A stretch of DNA of 64,000 nucleotides from Pseudomonas congelans (GTDB taxonomy: Bacteria > Pseudomonadota > Gammaproteobacteria > Pseudomonadales > Pseudomonadaceae): the NCBI RefSeq assembly GCF_900103225.1, contig NZ_FNJH01000001.1, positions 1,455,533-1,519,532 of the forward strand, written 5' to 3'. Shown here piece after piece: positions 18,776-28,107 of the stretch (the first letter of the stretch is position 1; each line of letters opens with the position of its first letter). The translations under genes were made by a program, and so were the position numbers. The notes below the pieces were generated by a model. The model saw only the letters and a list, made by a program, of their open reading frames with translations, had not been told where the DNA came from and searched no databases.

Positions 18776-19375
18776 ATTGATATCAAAAAGGTGGGCGATA
18801 CTAGAACGCCATCATGGCGGCGTCAATTATTTGTATCGACCTTGTATCCGATTTGTTGAACTTTTTTTGGAGTTAAATGTGCAAGCGCTGACCTTTAGCC
18901 CGCACCAAAGGATCATGTGCTTAGTATTGATAGGGGGTCGCCGACCTTTGCGACATTGTATTAAGGTCGTCATTAAATATATGCAGAAACACCAGTCGGC
19001 CAGTACGTGAAAACGGACTCGCATCAAGGCTGCGGACACACTAATAAAATGACTGTGATTTAAAGGAAATAAGCGAAGGCCTGCGCTGGCACGTCAGGTT
19101 CTGGAGCTGCAACGACGGTCATTTCTGCAAGGCTCAAGAATCCGGCAGGCCCTTTGGCCAGGGGCTCGCAAGGGCCGCGACGGTGGCGCTTGCCCGCTCG
19201 TCTCTCGGTACTCGGAAGGGGTAAAAAAGAGGCGGCAGATTATCAGTCAGATCACGCGATATCGATTCAACCTGCCAGGCCCTTTGGTGCCTGGATACCA
19301 CCCCATTCAGGGGTGATAACAACTAATTGCCGGTAGTACCCCGACAATTAACCGCTATTGGCTTATCGCGCCAAT
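18776..19375. other. Intergenic region upstream of tpsB, AT-rich near the gene
   Basis: I see no convincing gene here; the open frames are short and AT-rich. The part next to tpsB (18780-19060) is AT-rich and should hold the promoter of the leftward tpsB-cdiA operon. A 12-bp direct repeat, CAGGCCCTTTGG, occurs at 19146-19157 and 19276-19287. An inverted repeat with arms TAATTG (19324-19329) and CAATTA (19345-19350) lies further right. No function can be assigned to either. Confidence 0.4.
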
Positions 19376-19434
19376 GCTCCGCGTGAGGAACGAGAAGCTT
19401 CAGGGAGAACGCTTCTCGTTACTCTACGCGGGAG
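19376..19434. repeat. REP-like palindromic element, likely 3' stabiliser/terminator of the M20 gene
   Basis: A long hairpin has perfect arms AACGAGAAGC (19389-19398) and GCTTCTCGTT (19411-19420), extended by CCGCGT / ACGCGG outer arms. Its core GCTCCGCGTGAGGAACG matches the palindromes at 39990-40035 and 50799-50845, so it belongs to a dispersed REP-type family. It lies just downstream of the stop of the leftward M20 peptidase gene. Confidence 0.6.
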
Positions 19435-19444
19435 GCTTGGCGAA

Positions 19445-20695
19445 TTACTGCTGTCCGGACAACTTCATGATCATTCGCGACAACAAGTAGATCCGCGGAG
19501 CCACACTGCCCACTTCGGCATACTCTTCGGGCGTGTGGATGTTGCCGCCGACAATCCCGAAGCCGTCCAGCGTCGGTGTGCCCACACTGGCAGACAGGCT
19601 TGAATCAGCCGCCCCGCCACTGCCCTCGATGGTCAGGGTGCGGCCCAGTTCACCGTAGATGCCTTGCGCCATCGCGACCAGTGCATCGGACTGCGCGGTT
19701 TGCGGCATCGGTGGCAGGCCACGGACCAGACGGGTCTTGACCTCGGTATCAGGCACCAGCTTGTTGGCCGACACCCTGGCCAAGTCCTGCTCGACGCGGT
19801 CGAACTCCTCCGGTACAGCAGCACGCACATCGGCCTTGGCACTGGCCTGATCAGGAATCACGTTGGTGCGATCCCCCGCCTTGAGCACAGTGAAGTTGAT
19901 GGTGGTTTTCTTCTCCTCGTCACCCAGCTTGCCGAGTTGCAGAATCTGATGGGCAACTTCGGTAGCGGCGTTACGTCCCAGTTCAGGCGCAACGCCTGCG
20001 TGCGAGGCCTTGCCCTTGACTTCGACCAGCGCGGTTGCCGAGCCTTTGCGCCATACCACCAGACCGTCGGCCGGACGCCCCGGCTCCAGGTTGAGCGTGA
20101 CGTCATGCTCCTTCGCGGTTTTCTTGATCAGCTCGGTAGCAACGCCTGAGCCGGTCTCCTCGCTGGCGTCGAGCAATACCGTGATCTGCGCGTAGTCGGT
20201 GAACTTCAGGTTGTGCAAAACCTTCAGCGCATAGATAGCTGCGACGATGCCGCCCTTGTCATCCATAACGCCTGGGCCATAGGCACGCCCGTCCTTGATG
20301 TGAAACGGACGCTCGGCCGCAGAGCCTTCCTTGAATACGGTGTCCATGTGCGCCATCAGCAGAATCTTCGCCTTGCCGGTGCCTTTCAGGGTGGCGACGA
20401 CGTGGTTGCTGGCTTCTGGCGTATTCGGAACGAGCTCGATGGTGGCGCCGAGCTTTTTCAGTTCTTCAATCGCGATGTCGCTGACCTTGGTCAGGCCCGG
20501 GACATACCCGGAACCCGAGTCGATATTCACCAGACGCTCCAGCAGCTTCAAGGCGTCGTCCTTGTATTGCTCGGCATCCGCCTGGATAGCCTTATGCGGT
20601 TCGGCCATGGCCACTGGAGCCAGGGCTGTCAACGCAAGCGCCAGGGCGAGACGAGCAGCCAGTGGCGAGCGGGTAAATGAGCGCATGTGTTTCAT
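19445..20695 (-). CDS. Periplasmic M20 glutamate carboxypeptidase (CPG2/folate hydrolase type)
   Basis: A 416-residue zinc metallopeptidase of the M20 family. Members related to carboxypeptidase G2 release C-terminal glutamate from folates or peptides. A clear signal peptide (LALALALTALAPVAMA) points to periplasmic location. Catalytic motifs are all present: the zinc-binding HMDTV, the bridging aspartate in GVMDDKGG, the general-base EETGS, and a late His in the GGNIHTPEEY loop. The lid domain includes GKASHAGVAPELGRNA. Length fits the family. It is a single gene, separated from the RND operon by a short spacer and followed by a REP hairpin. The exact substrate cannot be read from sequence. 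Confidence 0.85.
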   Translation of the reverse strand: MKHMRSFTRSPLAARLALALALTALAPVAMAEPHKAIQADAEQYKDDALKLLERLVNIDSGSGYVPGLTKVSDIAIEELKKLGATIELVPNTPEASNHVVATLKGTGKAKILLMAHMDTVFKEGSAAERPFHIKDGRAYGPGVMDDKGGIVAAIYALKVLHNLKFTDYAQITVLLDASEETGSGVATELIKKTAKEHDVTLNLEPGRPADGLVVWRKGSATALVEVKGKASHAGVAPELGRNAATEVAHQILQLGKLGDEEKKTTINFTVLKAGDRTNVIPDQASAKADVRAAVPEEFDRVEQDLARVSANKLVPDTEVKTRLVRGLPPMPQTAQSDALVAMAQGIYGELGRTLTIEGSGGAADSSLSASVGTPTLDGFGIVGGNIHTPEEYAEVGSVAPRIYLLSRMIMKLSGQQ

Positions 20696-20758
20696 CCTTG
20701 TGTTCGATCATCGAGGTTTTTCAGGACCATACCTTACACACGTACCGGCCGTCATGGC

Positions 20759-23700
20759 TCAGCTCGCCTTGCGCCAGCGCTCGAAGCGGTCGAACAGCAG
20801 CGCGTAGAGGATCGGAATCAGGCCCAGGGTCACCAGCGTACCCAACGCAAGGCCACCCATGATGGTGATCGCCATGCCCTCCCAGAGCGGACCGGCAAAC
20901 AGCATCAGCGGCACCAGCCCGATGATGCAGGTCAGCTTGGTCATCACGATCGGCCGCAAGCGCTTGATCGCGGCATTGACGACGGCGTCACGCACCGCCA
21001 GGCCTTGCTCGCGTTCAACCTCGATACGTTCGAGCAGCAGCACGGCATTGTTGACGATGATGCCGGCCAGCGACAGCAGCCCGAAGGTGGCCATGAAGCC
21101 GAACGGATAGCCCGTCAGCACCAATGCCAGCGCCACGCCGATCAGCACGAAGGGCACGCTGGAGACGACGATCAGCAGCTTGCGGAACGAATTGAACTGC
21201 CAGACGAACAGCAACAGCATCGCGACCAGTGCGTGCGGCATGTATTGCAGCAGCGCCTGATTGGCTTCGGCCGAGTCTTCTATTTCGCCACCCGGTTCGA
21301 TGTGGTAACCCGCCGGCAGGCTGATTGCCGCTATCTGCGGCGCCAACTGCTCGACGATCGAGGTCGCCGTCATTGACGGATTGTGTCCAACCACCGTAAT
21401 CGCACGTTGCAGATTACGCCGCTGCAGCGTCGATGCCTCGGCCCTGGGTTCGACAGTGGCAATGGCCGACAACATCAACGGCGCGCCCCCGGAGGCCGGG
21501 TAAATCAAAGTGCTGTCCAGATCACTGCCCGGCTTGCTCAGCGTACTCTGCTCGCGAGCCACAATCGCGACAGCAGTATCGCCATCCTGCAGCGACGACA
21601 CGGATAACCCGCTGTTTCGCAGTTGCAGAGCCTGGGCAATGTCCTGAGTGGCAACACCGGCCTGCAGGGCCTTGTAAGGATCGACAACAACGTCGTAACG
21701 CAGCAATCGGGTGCGCCAGTCATCGTGGACATCCAGGGTTCCGGGCAACGCCGACAAAGCCTGCTCGATCTGCCGGGCAATACCGCGCAGCACGTTCTCG
21801 TCGGGACCGATGACCCGGTAGACCGCAATTCCCGCCTCAGTGGTGCCCATCGAGAATCGTTTGGGCTGCGCTTCGATTTCGGGGTGCTGCGTAAGAATAA
21901 ACTGCCGTGCGCGCTCAATCACCGCATCGAGATTCGCGCCTTCGCGGACACTGACAGTGAAGTACGCGATATTCGGCGCGGGCAACGGCGGATTGAGGCC
22001 AAGCACGATTCTCGGCCCGCCACTGGCGACATAACCAATGCTGTGTTCCACATCCTGATCGCTGCTCAGCCACTGGCTGATATCGCGCACCGCCCGCGAC
22101 GTGTCACGCGAGCTGCTGCCGGGCTCCAGCACCAGCGGGATCTGGAACTGCATGCGGTCCGACTTCGGCAGAAAATCGTACGGCACCCGGGTCAGCACCA
22201 CGACCGCCAACGCCAGCAACCCCATCATGCAGGCAATGAAGATCAGCGAATGATTCAGCAACCCCTCGATGACCTTGCGGTAGCCACGGTAGAACACCGA
22301 GGCATACTCATCGGCATCATTCGCTGACGCTGTAACGGCCGGCACCCTGGCGAAGTAGAAGCACAACAGCGGCGTCACCGTGACGCTGAGCAGCCAGGAG
22401 CTGATCAGCGTGGTGGCGAGCACAACCGCCAGCGAACGCAGGTATTCGTTGGTGCTGGTCTGCCCCAGAAAGAAGGGCGAAAACGCCAGCACGATGACCA
22501 GTGAAGAGGTCAGCAGCGGGATCATCAAGGTGCGCCCTGCCTCCTCACAGGCGCGCCGCCGATCCTCCCCGGCATGCAGGCGGCGCTCGATGTCTTCGGC
22601 GATGACAATGCCGTTGTCCACCAGTAACCCCAGGGCGAGGATGATCGCGGCAATCGATACCGTCTGCAGCTCGATTCCCAGCGCGCGCATGACCAGCAGC
22701 GTACTGAGGATGGTCAAGGGCACAATCACACCGACCACCAGGCCGGTGCGCCAGCCCAGAAACAGCATGACCACGCACATCACGATCACCACCGTCTCGG
22801 CCATGACGTGATACATCTTGCTCATCTCGTGCTCGACCACGCTGGACTGGAAGGTCACGACATGCAAGGTAAAGCCGGTGGGAAGTTGCTGCTCCAGCTC
22901 GCCGAGCCGTTTGCGCAGGGCGGCACCGAAGGTTTGCACATTGAGGCCTGGCTGCATCGAAACGGCCAGTACCACAGCATCCTGTCCCTGGTAGATCGCT
23001 TCGGTTTGCGGAGGGTCGGCAGGGCTCACCGATACCCTGGCCAGGTCCTGCAGCGCGACCTTCCGACCACCGGGCAACTGCACCGGGAACTGACGAAGCT
23101 GCTCCAGCGAAAGCACCTCGCCACTGATCGAAAGCGTAGTGCTCTGCTGTCCGATGACCGGATTGCCCCCCGTCGCGATCAGGTTGCGGGCTTGCAGTTG
23201 CTGAAGCAGCTGTTGCGGGGAAAGCCCGGCTGCGGCCAGCATCTGGTGCTCGAAGTCAAGGTAGATGCGTTCATCCTGCAGGCCATACAACTGGACCTGA
23301 TCGACCCCTTTGAGCGCATAGAGCTGATTGCGCAAGCGCTTGATCGGCCCGCGCATCTCGCCCATGGTGAACCCCGGTGCGGTCAGCGCGACCGAAGCCA
23401 CGGCCACACGACCGAAATCATCATCGACAAAAGGCCCTTGGGTGCCGGGCGGAAAACCACCGCTCGTTTCGTTCACCTTCGCGCGGAGCCGTTGCCACAG
23501 CAGCCCAAGATCCTTGACGTTGTCATACGCCGTGACCTGCACGATCACTCGGCCAGGCTGGACCGTGGTGAGCACGTTCTTGATCTCGGCCAGTTCACGG
23601 ATACGCTCTTCGAGCGGCCTGGCCAGCAGCTCCTCGGTGCGCTCTGCGGACAGCCCGTCCAGAGACACACTGACCAGTGCGTCGCGAACGGTCACCGACG

Positions 23701-23812
23701 GCTCTTCCTGAGAAGGAAAGCTCAGAAAGGTCGCGACACCGGCCAGCAAAATCAGCAAGGCGGCAAACAGGGTCAAACGGCTTGCGCCCATGGCGCGGGA
23801 GGTAAGGCTCAT
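20759..23812 (-). CDS. RND multidrug efflux permease (AcrB family)
   Basis: A 1017-residue inner-membrane proton/drug antiporter, the usual length of HAE-1 RND pumps, with two six-helix halves and large periplasmic loops. The TM4 proton-relay motif reads ALGLLVDNGIVIAEDIE: the first aspartate of the classic DD pair is kept and the second is asparagine, a common variant outside AcrB proper. It is last gene of a leftward operon and overlaps the end of the adaptor gene by 4 bp. It should pair with that adaptor and the upstream lipoprotein outer-membrane factor. Substrates are not predictable from sequence. Confidence 0.9.
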   Translation of the reverse strand: MSLTSRAMGASRLTLFAALLILLAGVATFLSFPSQEEPSVTVRDALVSVSLDGLSAERTEELLARPLEERIRELAEIKNVLTTVQPGRVIVQVTAYDNVKDLGLLWQRLRAKVNETSGGFPPGTQGPFVDDDFGRVAVASVALTAPGFTMGEMRGPIKRLRNQLYALKGVDQVQLYGLQDERIYLDFEHQMLAAAGLSPQQLLQQLQARNLIATGGNPVIGQQSTTLSISGEVLSLEQLRQFPVQLPGGRKVALQDLARVSVSPADPPQTEAIYQGQDAVVLAVSMQPGLNVQTFGAALRKRLGELEQQLPTGFTLHVVTFQSSVVEHEMSKMYHVMAETVVIVMCVVMLFLGWRTGLVVGVIVPLTILSTLLVMRALGIELQTVSIAAIILALGLLVDNGIVIAEDIERRLHAGEDRRRACEEAGRTLMIPLLTSSLVIVLAFSPFFLGQTSTNEYLRSLAVVLATTLISSWLLSVTVTPLLCFYFARVPAVTASANDADEYASVFYRGYRKVIEGLLNHSLIFIACMMGLLALAVVVLTRVPYDFLPKSDRMQFQIPLVLEPGSSSRDTSRAVRDISQWLSSDQDVEHSIGYVASGGPRIVLGLNPPLPAPNIAYFTVSVREGANLDAVIERARQFILTQHPEIEAQPKRFSMGTTEAGIAVYRVIGPDENVLRGIARQIEQALSALPGTLDVHDDWRTRLLRYDVVVDPYKALQAGVATQDIAQALQLRNSGLSVSSLQDGDTAVAIVAREQSTLSKPGSDLDSTLIYPASGGAPLMLSAIATVEPRAEASTLQRRNLQRAITVVGHNPSMTATSIVEQLAPQIAAISLPAGYHIEPGGEIEDSAEANQALLQYMPHALVAMLLLFVWQFNSFRKLLIVVSSVPFVLIGVALALVLTGYPFGFMATFGLLSLAGIIVNNAVLLLERIEVEREQGLAVRDAVVNAAIKRLRPIVMTKLTCIIGLVPLMLFAGPLWEGMAITIMGGLALGTLVTLGLIPILYALLFDRFERWRKAS

Positions 23813-24954
23813 TGCGCGCCACCGGTCAGGCGAGTATCTGAATGGAACAATTTGACGGGCTGACCGTCCTGCAGAAAGGCGGCGCCGGCAGTGACGACCT
23901 GCTCACCGGCGACCAGCCCGCTGACGACCAGTGCCCGGCCCTCTCTGAGCGGACCCAGCGTGACGGAGCGGACGGCGACTGTTCCTCCCGGCTGGTAAAC
24001 GAAGACGTCGGCAACGTGACTGCTGGTCCCCATCCATAGTGCTTGAACCGGAACCGATAGCGACTGTGCGTCGGCCTCTGGACGCATCTGGACAAGCAGC
24101 GTGACGCCACTGGGCAGCCTGCCGACAGGCCGCAGCACTCGAAACACAGCCGTTCTGACCAGCCCGTCATCGGCTCGGGGCGAAATGCCCTCCAGCACGA
24201 GATCAAACCCTGCCGTTCCGTCTGCGGTATTCGAGGCTCTGGCGAGGTCGCCAGGCTGAAGCGACTCGGCAAGTGCCAGCGGAATAGCTGCCACCACTTG
24301 TTGCTCTGCAGCGGATTCGACATCCAGCACCATCTGCCCGGCAGGCAACAGGCTCTGCGGTTGCGCATGGCGCGCCACCACGCGCCCGGCAAAGGGGGCG
24401 ATCAACCGGGTGCGATCCAGTTCGCGACGGGCAAGGTCCAGCTCGGCTTGCGTGCGGATCATCTCGGCGCTGGCTTGTTCACTGGACGACTGGGCCGACT
24501 CGACCACGCTCTGGGCGACACTGCCCGCGGCGAGCAGGTTTTGCTGACGCTGGACGTTACGCTGGCGCTCCAGCGCCTGAGCCCGGGCCAGACGCAAAGC
24601 GGCCTGCGCCTCCTGCAGGCGCAATTGGGCAGGCTGCGGATCAAGACGGGCGAGCACCTGGCCCTGCTTGATGCTATCGCCAATGTCGACCCGCAGCTCT
24701 GTGAGGGTGCCTGCCGATTCAAACGCCAGACTGGCGCGCTCCTGCTCTCGAACAGTGCCGATGAAGCGCAACGCAGCGCCCTCTCCTGCCCGTACCGCCT
24801 CAACCTTGACCGCCCGGACAGGCGAAACACTGACTGTCTGTTTTTCGCCGCAGCCACCGATCATCAGAGTGATCAGCACGACGCTGCAAGCGCGTGACAC
24901 ACAACGCCGTAGAGCAGGAAAAGCATCAGGATTCAATCGCATGGCAGGCTTCAA
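23809..24954 (-). CDS. RND efflux periplasmic adaptor (membrane fusion) lipoprotein
   Basis: A 381-residue HlyD/AcrA-type adaptor linking the RND permease to the outer-membrane channel. The N-terminus carries a lipoprotein signal (VLITLMIGGC), so it is probably anchored in the inner membrane by lipid. A beta-barrel/lipoyl half-motif (GDSIKQGQVLARLD), a long alpha-hairpin (about residues 105-175, rich in Q/R/A/E) and the second lipoyl half (RLIAPFAGRVVARHA) follow in order. The next gene begins inside its stop codon. A second in-frame ATG at 24942 is an alternative start. Confidence 0.88.
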   Translation of the reverse strand: MKPAMRLNPDAFPALRRCVSRACSVVLITLMIGGCGEKQTVSVSPVRAVKVEAVRAGEGAALRFIGTVREQERASLAFESAGTLTELRVDIGDSIKQGQVLARLDPQPAQLRLQEAQAALRLARAQALERQRNVQRQQNLLAAGSVAQSVVESAQSSSEQASAEMIRTQAELDLARRELDRTRLIAPFAGRVVARHAQPQSLLPAGQMVLDVESAAEQQVVAAIPLALAESLQPGDLARASNTADGTAGFDLVLEGISPRADDGLVRTAVFRVLRPVGRLPSGVTLLVQMRPEADAQSLSVPVQALWMGTSSHVADVFVYQPGGTVAVRSVTLGPLREGRALVVSGLVAGEQVVTAGAAFLQDGQPVKLFHSDTRLTGGAQ

Positions 24955-24958
24955 CCCT

Positions 24959-25807
24959 TCAGAAAGCGTAATTCAAGGCAATTAGGCCACTGCCTTCGGC
25001 ATCGGTCTCGACCAGCGGGCTGCCACGGGTCTGGTCGGTGTAGTGCGTCACCCCGACGCTTGCGACGGTCGACCAGTGGGCGTCGAAGGTATGCTGCCAG
25101 GCGAGTGCCGCCGAGTACGCGTAAATGCCGCTGTCTGCGGTGAACCTGGAAAAGCCGGTGCGCTGACTCTGGATCGGGCTGACGCCGAAATAGGTCTGGT
25201 TGTAACGACCGTCACCTGCGTGCGCATCGACGTCGAGGGTCACCGTATCGGTCTGGCTGTGGTAGGCGATGCCCTCGAAACCCAACCGGTAGCGATTGCC
25301 ACGTTGTTCGCCAGCCACCCGCAGTTCGGCCTCGGCACTGACGGACAGCCACGGCATGAGCTGCTGAGAAACCATGAAGTCGCCAACGGTCGCGCCCTTG
25401 ACCATCCCCATCCCTCTCAGCTCATTGGACCCAGGCCGATTCGTGCTGTTTTTCTCGGTGCGGCCGAAATCGTAATTGAGTGCGGCGCTGGCACCGAACC
25501 CGGAATCCGACTGCCATTGCAGCCCCAGACCGCGCGTAGTGTCGGCGAAAAAGATGCCCCGCTGGACCGTCAGCATGGGCACCACCTGGCTGCGGTATTC
25601 ATCGGCCCCCATGTAGCGCGGCAGCACGGCCATGCCGAGCCCGAAATTGACGTTGAACCTGTCACCCAGAACCGACTGGCTTGCAGCAGTGCTGTCCTGG
25701 GCAAAGGCCTGACCGACCAGGGTCATGGCCGCAGAGGTGATCAATACGGTCAGCACAGGTTTAAGCAGCGCAGACCGCAGGTGAGTACGAGAGATTGCAG
25801 GGCTCAT
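24959..25807 (-). CDS. MipA/OmpV-family outer-membrane protein inside the RND operon
   Basis: A 282-residue protein with a signal peptide ending VGQAFA and beta-strand-rich sequence ending in an aromatic residue (SGLIALNYAF), typical of MipA/OmpV barrels. Motifs include PRYMGADEYR near the N-terminus and AGDGRYNQTYFGVSP, both characteristic of the family. MipA was first described as an MltA-interacting scaffold; relatives are linked to envelope stress and antibiotic sensing. The gene sits 4 bp from the adaptor gene and 19 bp from the outer-membrane factor gene, so it is co-transcribed with the pump. Its role there is unknown; a sensor or accessory porin is conceivable. Confidence 0.82.
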   Translation of the reverse strand: MSPAISRTHLRSALLKPVLTVLITSAAMTLVGQAFAQDSTAASQSVLGDRFNVNFGLGMAVLPRYMGADEYRSQVVPMLTVQRGIFFADTTRGLGLQWQSDSGFGASAALNYDFGRTEKNSTNRPGSNELRGMGMVKGATVGDFMVSQQLMPWLSVSAEAELRVAGEQRGNRYRLGFEGIAYHSQTDTVTLDVDAHAGDGRYNQTYFGVSPIQSQRTGFSRFTADSGIYAYSAALAWQHTFDAHWSTVASVGVTHYTDQTRGSPLVETDAEGSGLIALNYAF

Positions 25808-25826
25808 GGGAATACTCCGGTTTCAT

Positions 25827-27314
25827 TCAGGATTGGGGTGGGGTTGTCGGTTCTGATCCGCGCAGTACTCGAAACAGATCGATGCGGTTTTGCTGCAGCG
25901 CATCGAGAGACTTGCGAGCGGCTGCGTCGGCTTCGGCGATACGGACAGTGGAAACCAGCAGTGCAGTGCGCTCGGCGGCGCCCGCATCAAGCTCAAAGGA
26001 CAGGCGCCGCACTTTTTCCTGGACCAGCGCAACCCGCTCGACCTCGTTGCGCACATGGTTCAGGGCCTGCTGACGGCGGGTCAGCACAGCGGACATTTCA
26101 CGGAAGGCGTTCTGCACAGCCTTTTCATACTCGGCGACCGCGATCTGCTGGCGCACCTTGGCAAGATCCAGGTTGGCCTGATTACGCCCGCCGTCGAACA
26201 GCGGTAGATTCAATTGCGGGGTGAACAGCCAGGCACCGCTGCCGTTGCTGAACAAAGTGCGCAGGCTGTCGCTCTGCAAGCCAACGCCGGTACTGAGTTT
26301 TATCGACGGAAAGAACGCCGCACGGGCAGCACCGATGTTGGCATTACTGGCCTTGAGGGCTTCTTCGCGCTGCCGGATGTCAAAGCGTTCTAGCAGACGC
26401 TGAGACGGCAGATTCGACAGCCAGGCCGGCGTCTCGACCAGCGCGGCGGTCAGCACAGGCATGTCCTGCGTAGCAGCTTCTGGCGTAGTAGCGGGCAATG
26501 CTGTCGAATAGCCGGTGAGCAACAACAAGGCCTGCGACGCGTTGGCGTGATCGCTTACCGCATCCTGTACCTGCTGTTGCGCAGTCAGGGTGTCCAGGCG
26601 CTGAACCAGCAGATCGTCCTGCGAAATTGCACCTTGACGCTGCTGCTCTTCGGCCGCCTTGACCAGCATCAGCCGGGCCTCTTGAACTGCCTGCGCGTCC
26701 TGCTGCACGGCAGCGGCCAGACGCTCGGCCAGCCAGGCGCGGGCGACTTCGGCAATCAGCGCACTGCGTGCCGCCTGCTGGCCAAAGGTGCTGGCCAGAT
26801 AATCGTGCCGCGCTGCTTCTGACAGGCTGCGCACGCGTCCGAAGAAATCCAGTTCAAAGTCAGAGACACCCACCGACGCTATGGAAATGTCCTGACCATA
26901 ACGCTCGTCGGCCGCCGCATTATCGAAGTGCTGACGGTCGCGCTCGACACCTGCAGCAAGGGTCGGAAAGCGATCGGCACGGGTGATGCCGCGCATTGCC
27001 CTGGCCTCCTCCACACGCAGCACCGCCACACGAAAGTCGCGATTGAACGCCAGGGCCGATTGCAGCAACCGGCGCAGCTCGCCCTTTGGCGACAACTCGC
27101 CGGCCAGCGCTTCTTCGTCGGCGCTGAGCACCAGGGCGGTGGAGGTATTCGAGGCGGGGACCACAGCGGACGCCTGATCGACCGGAACCGGCAACACCGG
27201 ACGCTGATAGGCCGGTATCAACGAGCAGCCCGAAACAATCAGGCTGGCCAGCATGGCCAGGCAACGCCAGCGGCGGTTGCGGATACGCTTGGACAGCGGT
27301 GTACTCATCGGCAT
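25827..27314 (-). CDS. Outer-membrane efflux lipoprotein (NodT/OprM family)
   Basis: A 495-residue TolC-like channel component. The lipobox LIVSGCSLIPAYQRP marks it as an acylated outer-membrane factor, and two repeated helical domains with alternating beta segments fit the OprM fold. The open frame reaches 27371, but the lipoprotein signal and the need for a promoter before the divergent regulator favour ATG at 27314 (or 27308). It is first gene of the efflux operon, transcribed away from the BaeR-like regulator about 100 bp away. Confidence 0.86.
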   Translation of the reverse strand: MPMSTPLSKRIRNRRWRCLAMLASLIVSGCSLIPAYQRPVLPVPVDQASAVVPASNTSTALVLSADEEALAGELSPKGELRRLLQSALAFNRDFRVAVLRVEEARAMRGITRADRFPTLAAGVERDRQHFDNAAADERYGQDISIASVGVSDFELDFFGRVRSLSEAARHDYLASTFGQQAARSALIAEVARAWLAERLAAAVQQDAQAVQEARLMLVKAAEEQQRQGAISQDDLLVQRLDTLTAQQQVQDAVSDHANASQALLLLTGYSTALPATTPEAATQDMPVLTAALVETPAWLSNLPSQRLLERFDIRQREEALKASNANIGAARAAFFPSIKLSTGVGLQSDSLRTLFSNGSGAWLFTPQLNLPLFDGGRNQANLDLAKVRQQIAVAEYEKAVQNAFREMSAVLTRRQQALNHVRNEVERVALVQEKVRRLSFELDAGAAERTALLVSTVRIAEADAAARKSLDALQQNRIDLFRVLRGSEPTTPPQS

Positions 27315-27412
27315 AGGATCTGTCCGCGACAGTGGGCTCTGGACACCATCCTGAACGTCGACTTTCAACAAACCGTTCGTGAATTATCAAGATTTGATCA
27401 AGAGGCGCTCTC

Positions 27413-28102
27413 GTGTCAGGAAAACGCATTCTTATCGTTGAAGACGATGCCGACAGTGCCAGCATTCTTGAGGCTTACCTGCGTCGTGACGGTTTCAATG
27501 TCGGTCTGGCCGAAAACGGTCAGCGCGGTATCGATATGCACCGCCAATGGAAACCCGACCTGATTCTGCTGGACGTCATGCTGCCGCTTGTCAGCGGCAC
27601 GGACGTGCTCTCGGCAGTCCGGCGCTGCAGCGACACGCCGGTGATCATGGTCACCGCCATGGGCGACGAACCGGAAAAACTCGGTGCCTTGCGCTATGGG
27701 GCCGATGACTATGTGGTCAAGCCCTACAACCCGCGGGAAGTAGTGGCCCGCGTGCATGCGGTTCTGCGGCGCTCGCAGCAGAACGGCACCAACGAGCGCC
27801 ATCTGCGCTACCAGAACCTGCTGGTGGATCTGGATGCGGTCACCGCGATCATTGAAGGTCAGGATGACGCAGAGACCGTGCTCGACCTGACACCTACCGA
27901 GTTCAAGATCCTTTCAACGCTGCTGAAAACGCCGTCCAAGGCTTTCACTCGCGAAGAGCTCCTGGAAATCTGCCTTCCCGACAGCGAGGCGCTGGCCAGG
28001 GTTGTCGATGCGCATGTGCATAACCTGCGACGCAAACTGGAGATCCATGGCGTGGAAAACGTGCTGGTCACCGTGCGTTCGGTCGGCTATCGATTCAGGT
28101 GA
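27413..28102 (+). CDS. OmpR/PhoB-family response regulator (BaeR-like)
   Basis: A 229-residue two-component regulator. The receiver domain has the acidic pair in VEDDADS, the phospho-accepting aspartate in LILLDVMLP, a switch threonine in VTAMG and the lysine in VVKPYNP. A winged-helix DNA-binding domain follows (LTPTEFKILSTLL ... VRSVGYRFR). Translation starts at GTG 27413 after AGAGGCGCTCTC. It overlaps the kinase gene region and diverges from the efflux operon, so it is the probable regulator of that operon. Confidence 0.9.
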   Translation: MSGKRILIVEDDADSASILEAYLRRDGFNVGLAENGQRGIDMHRQWKPDLILLDVMLPLVSGTDVLSAVRRCSDTPVIMVTAMGDEPEKLGALRYGADDYVVKPYNPREVVARVHAVLRRSQQNGTNERHLRYQNLLVDLDAVTAIIEGQDDAETVLDLTPTEFKILSTLLKTPSKAFTREELLEICLPDSEALARVVDAHVHNLRRKLEIHGVENVLVTVRSVGYRFR

Positions 28103-28107
28103 TCCCC

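Noticed and set aside
18777..19010. Short open frames on both strands upstream of tpsB
   Set aside because: AT-rich, no ribosome-binding sites or recognisable features; region better explained as promoter.
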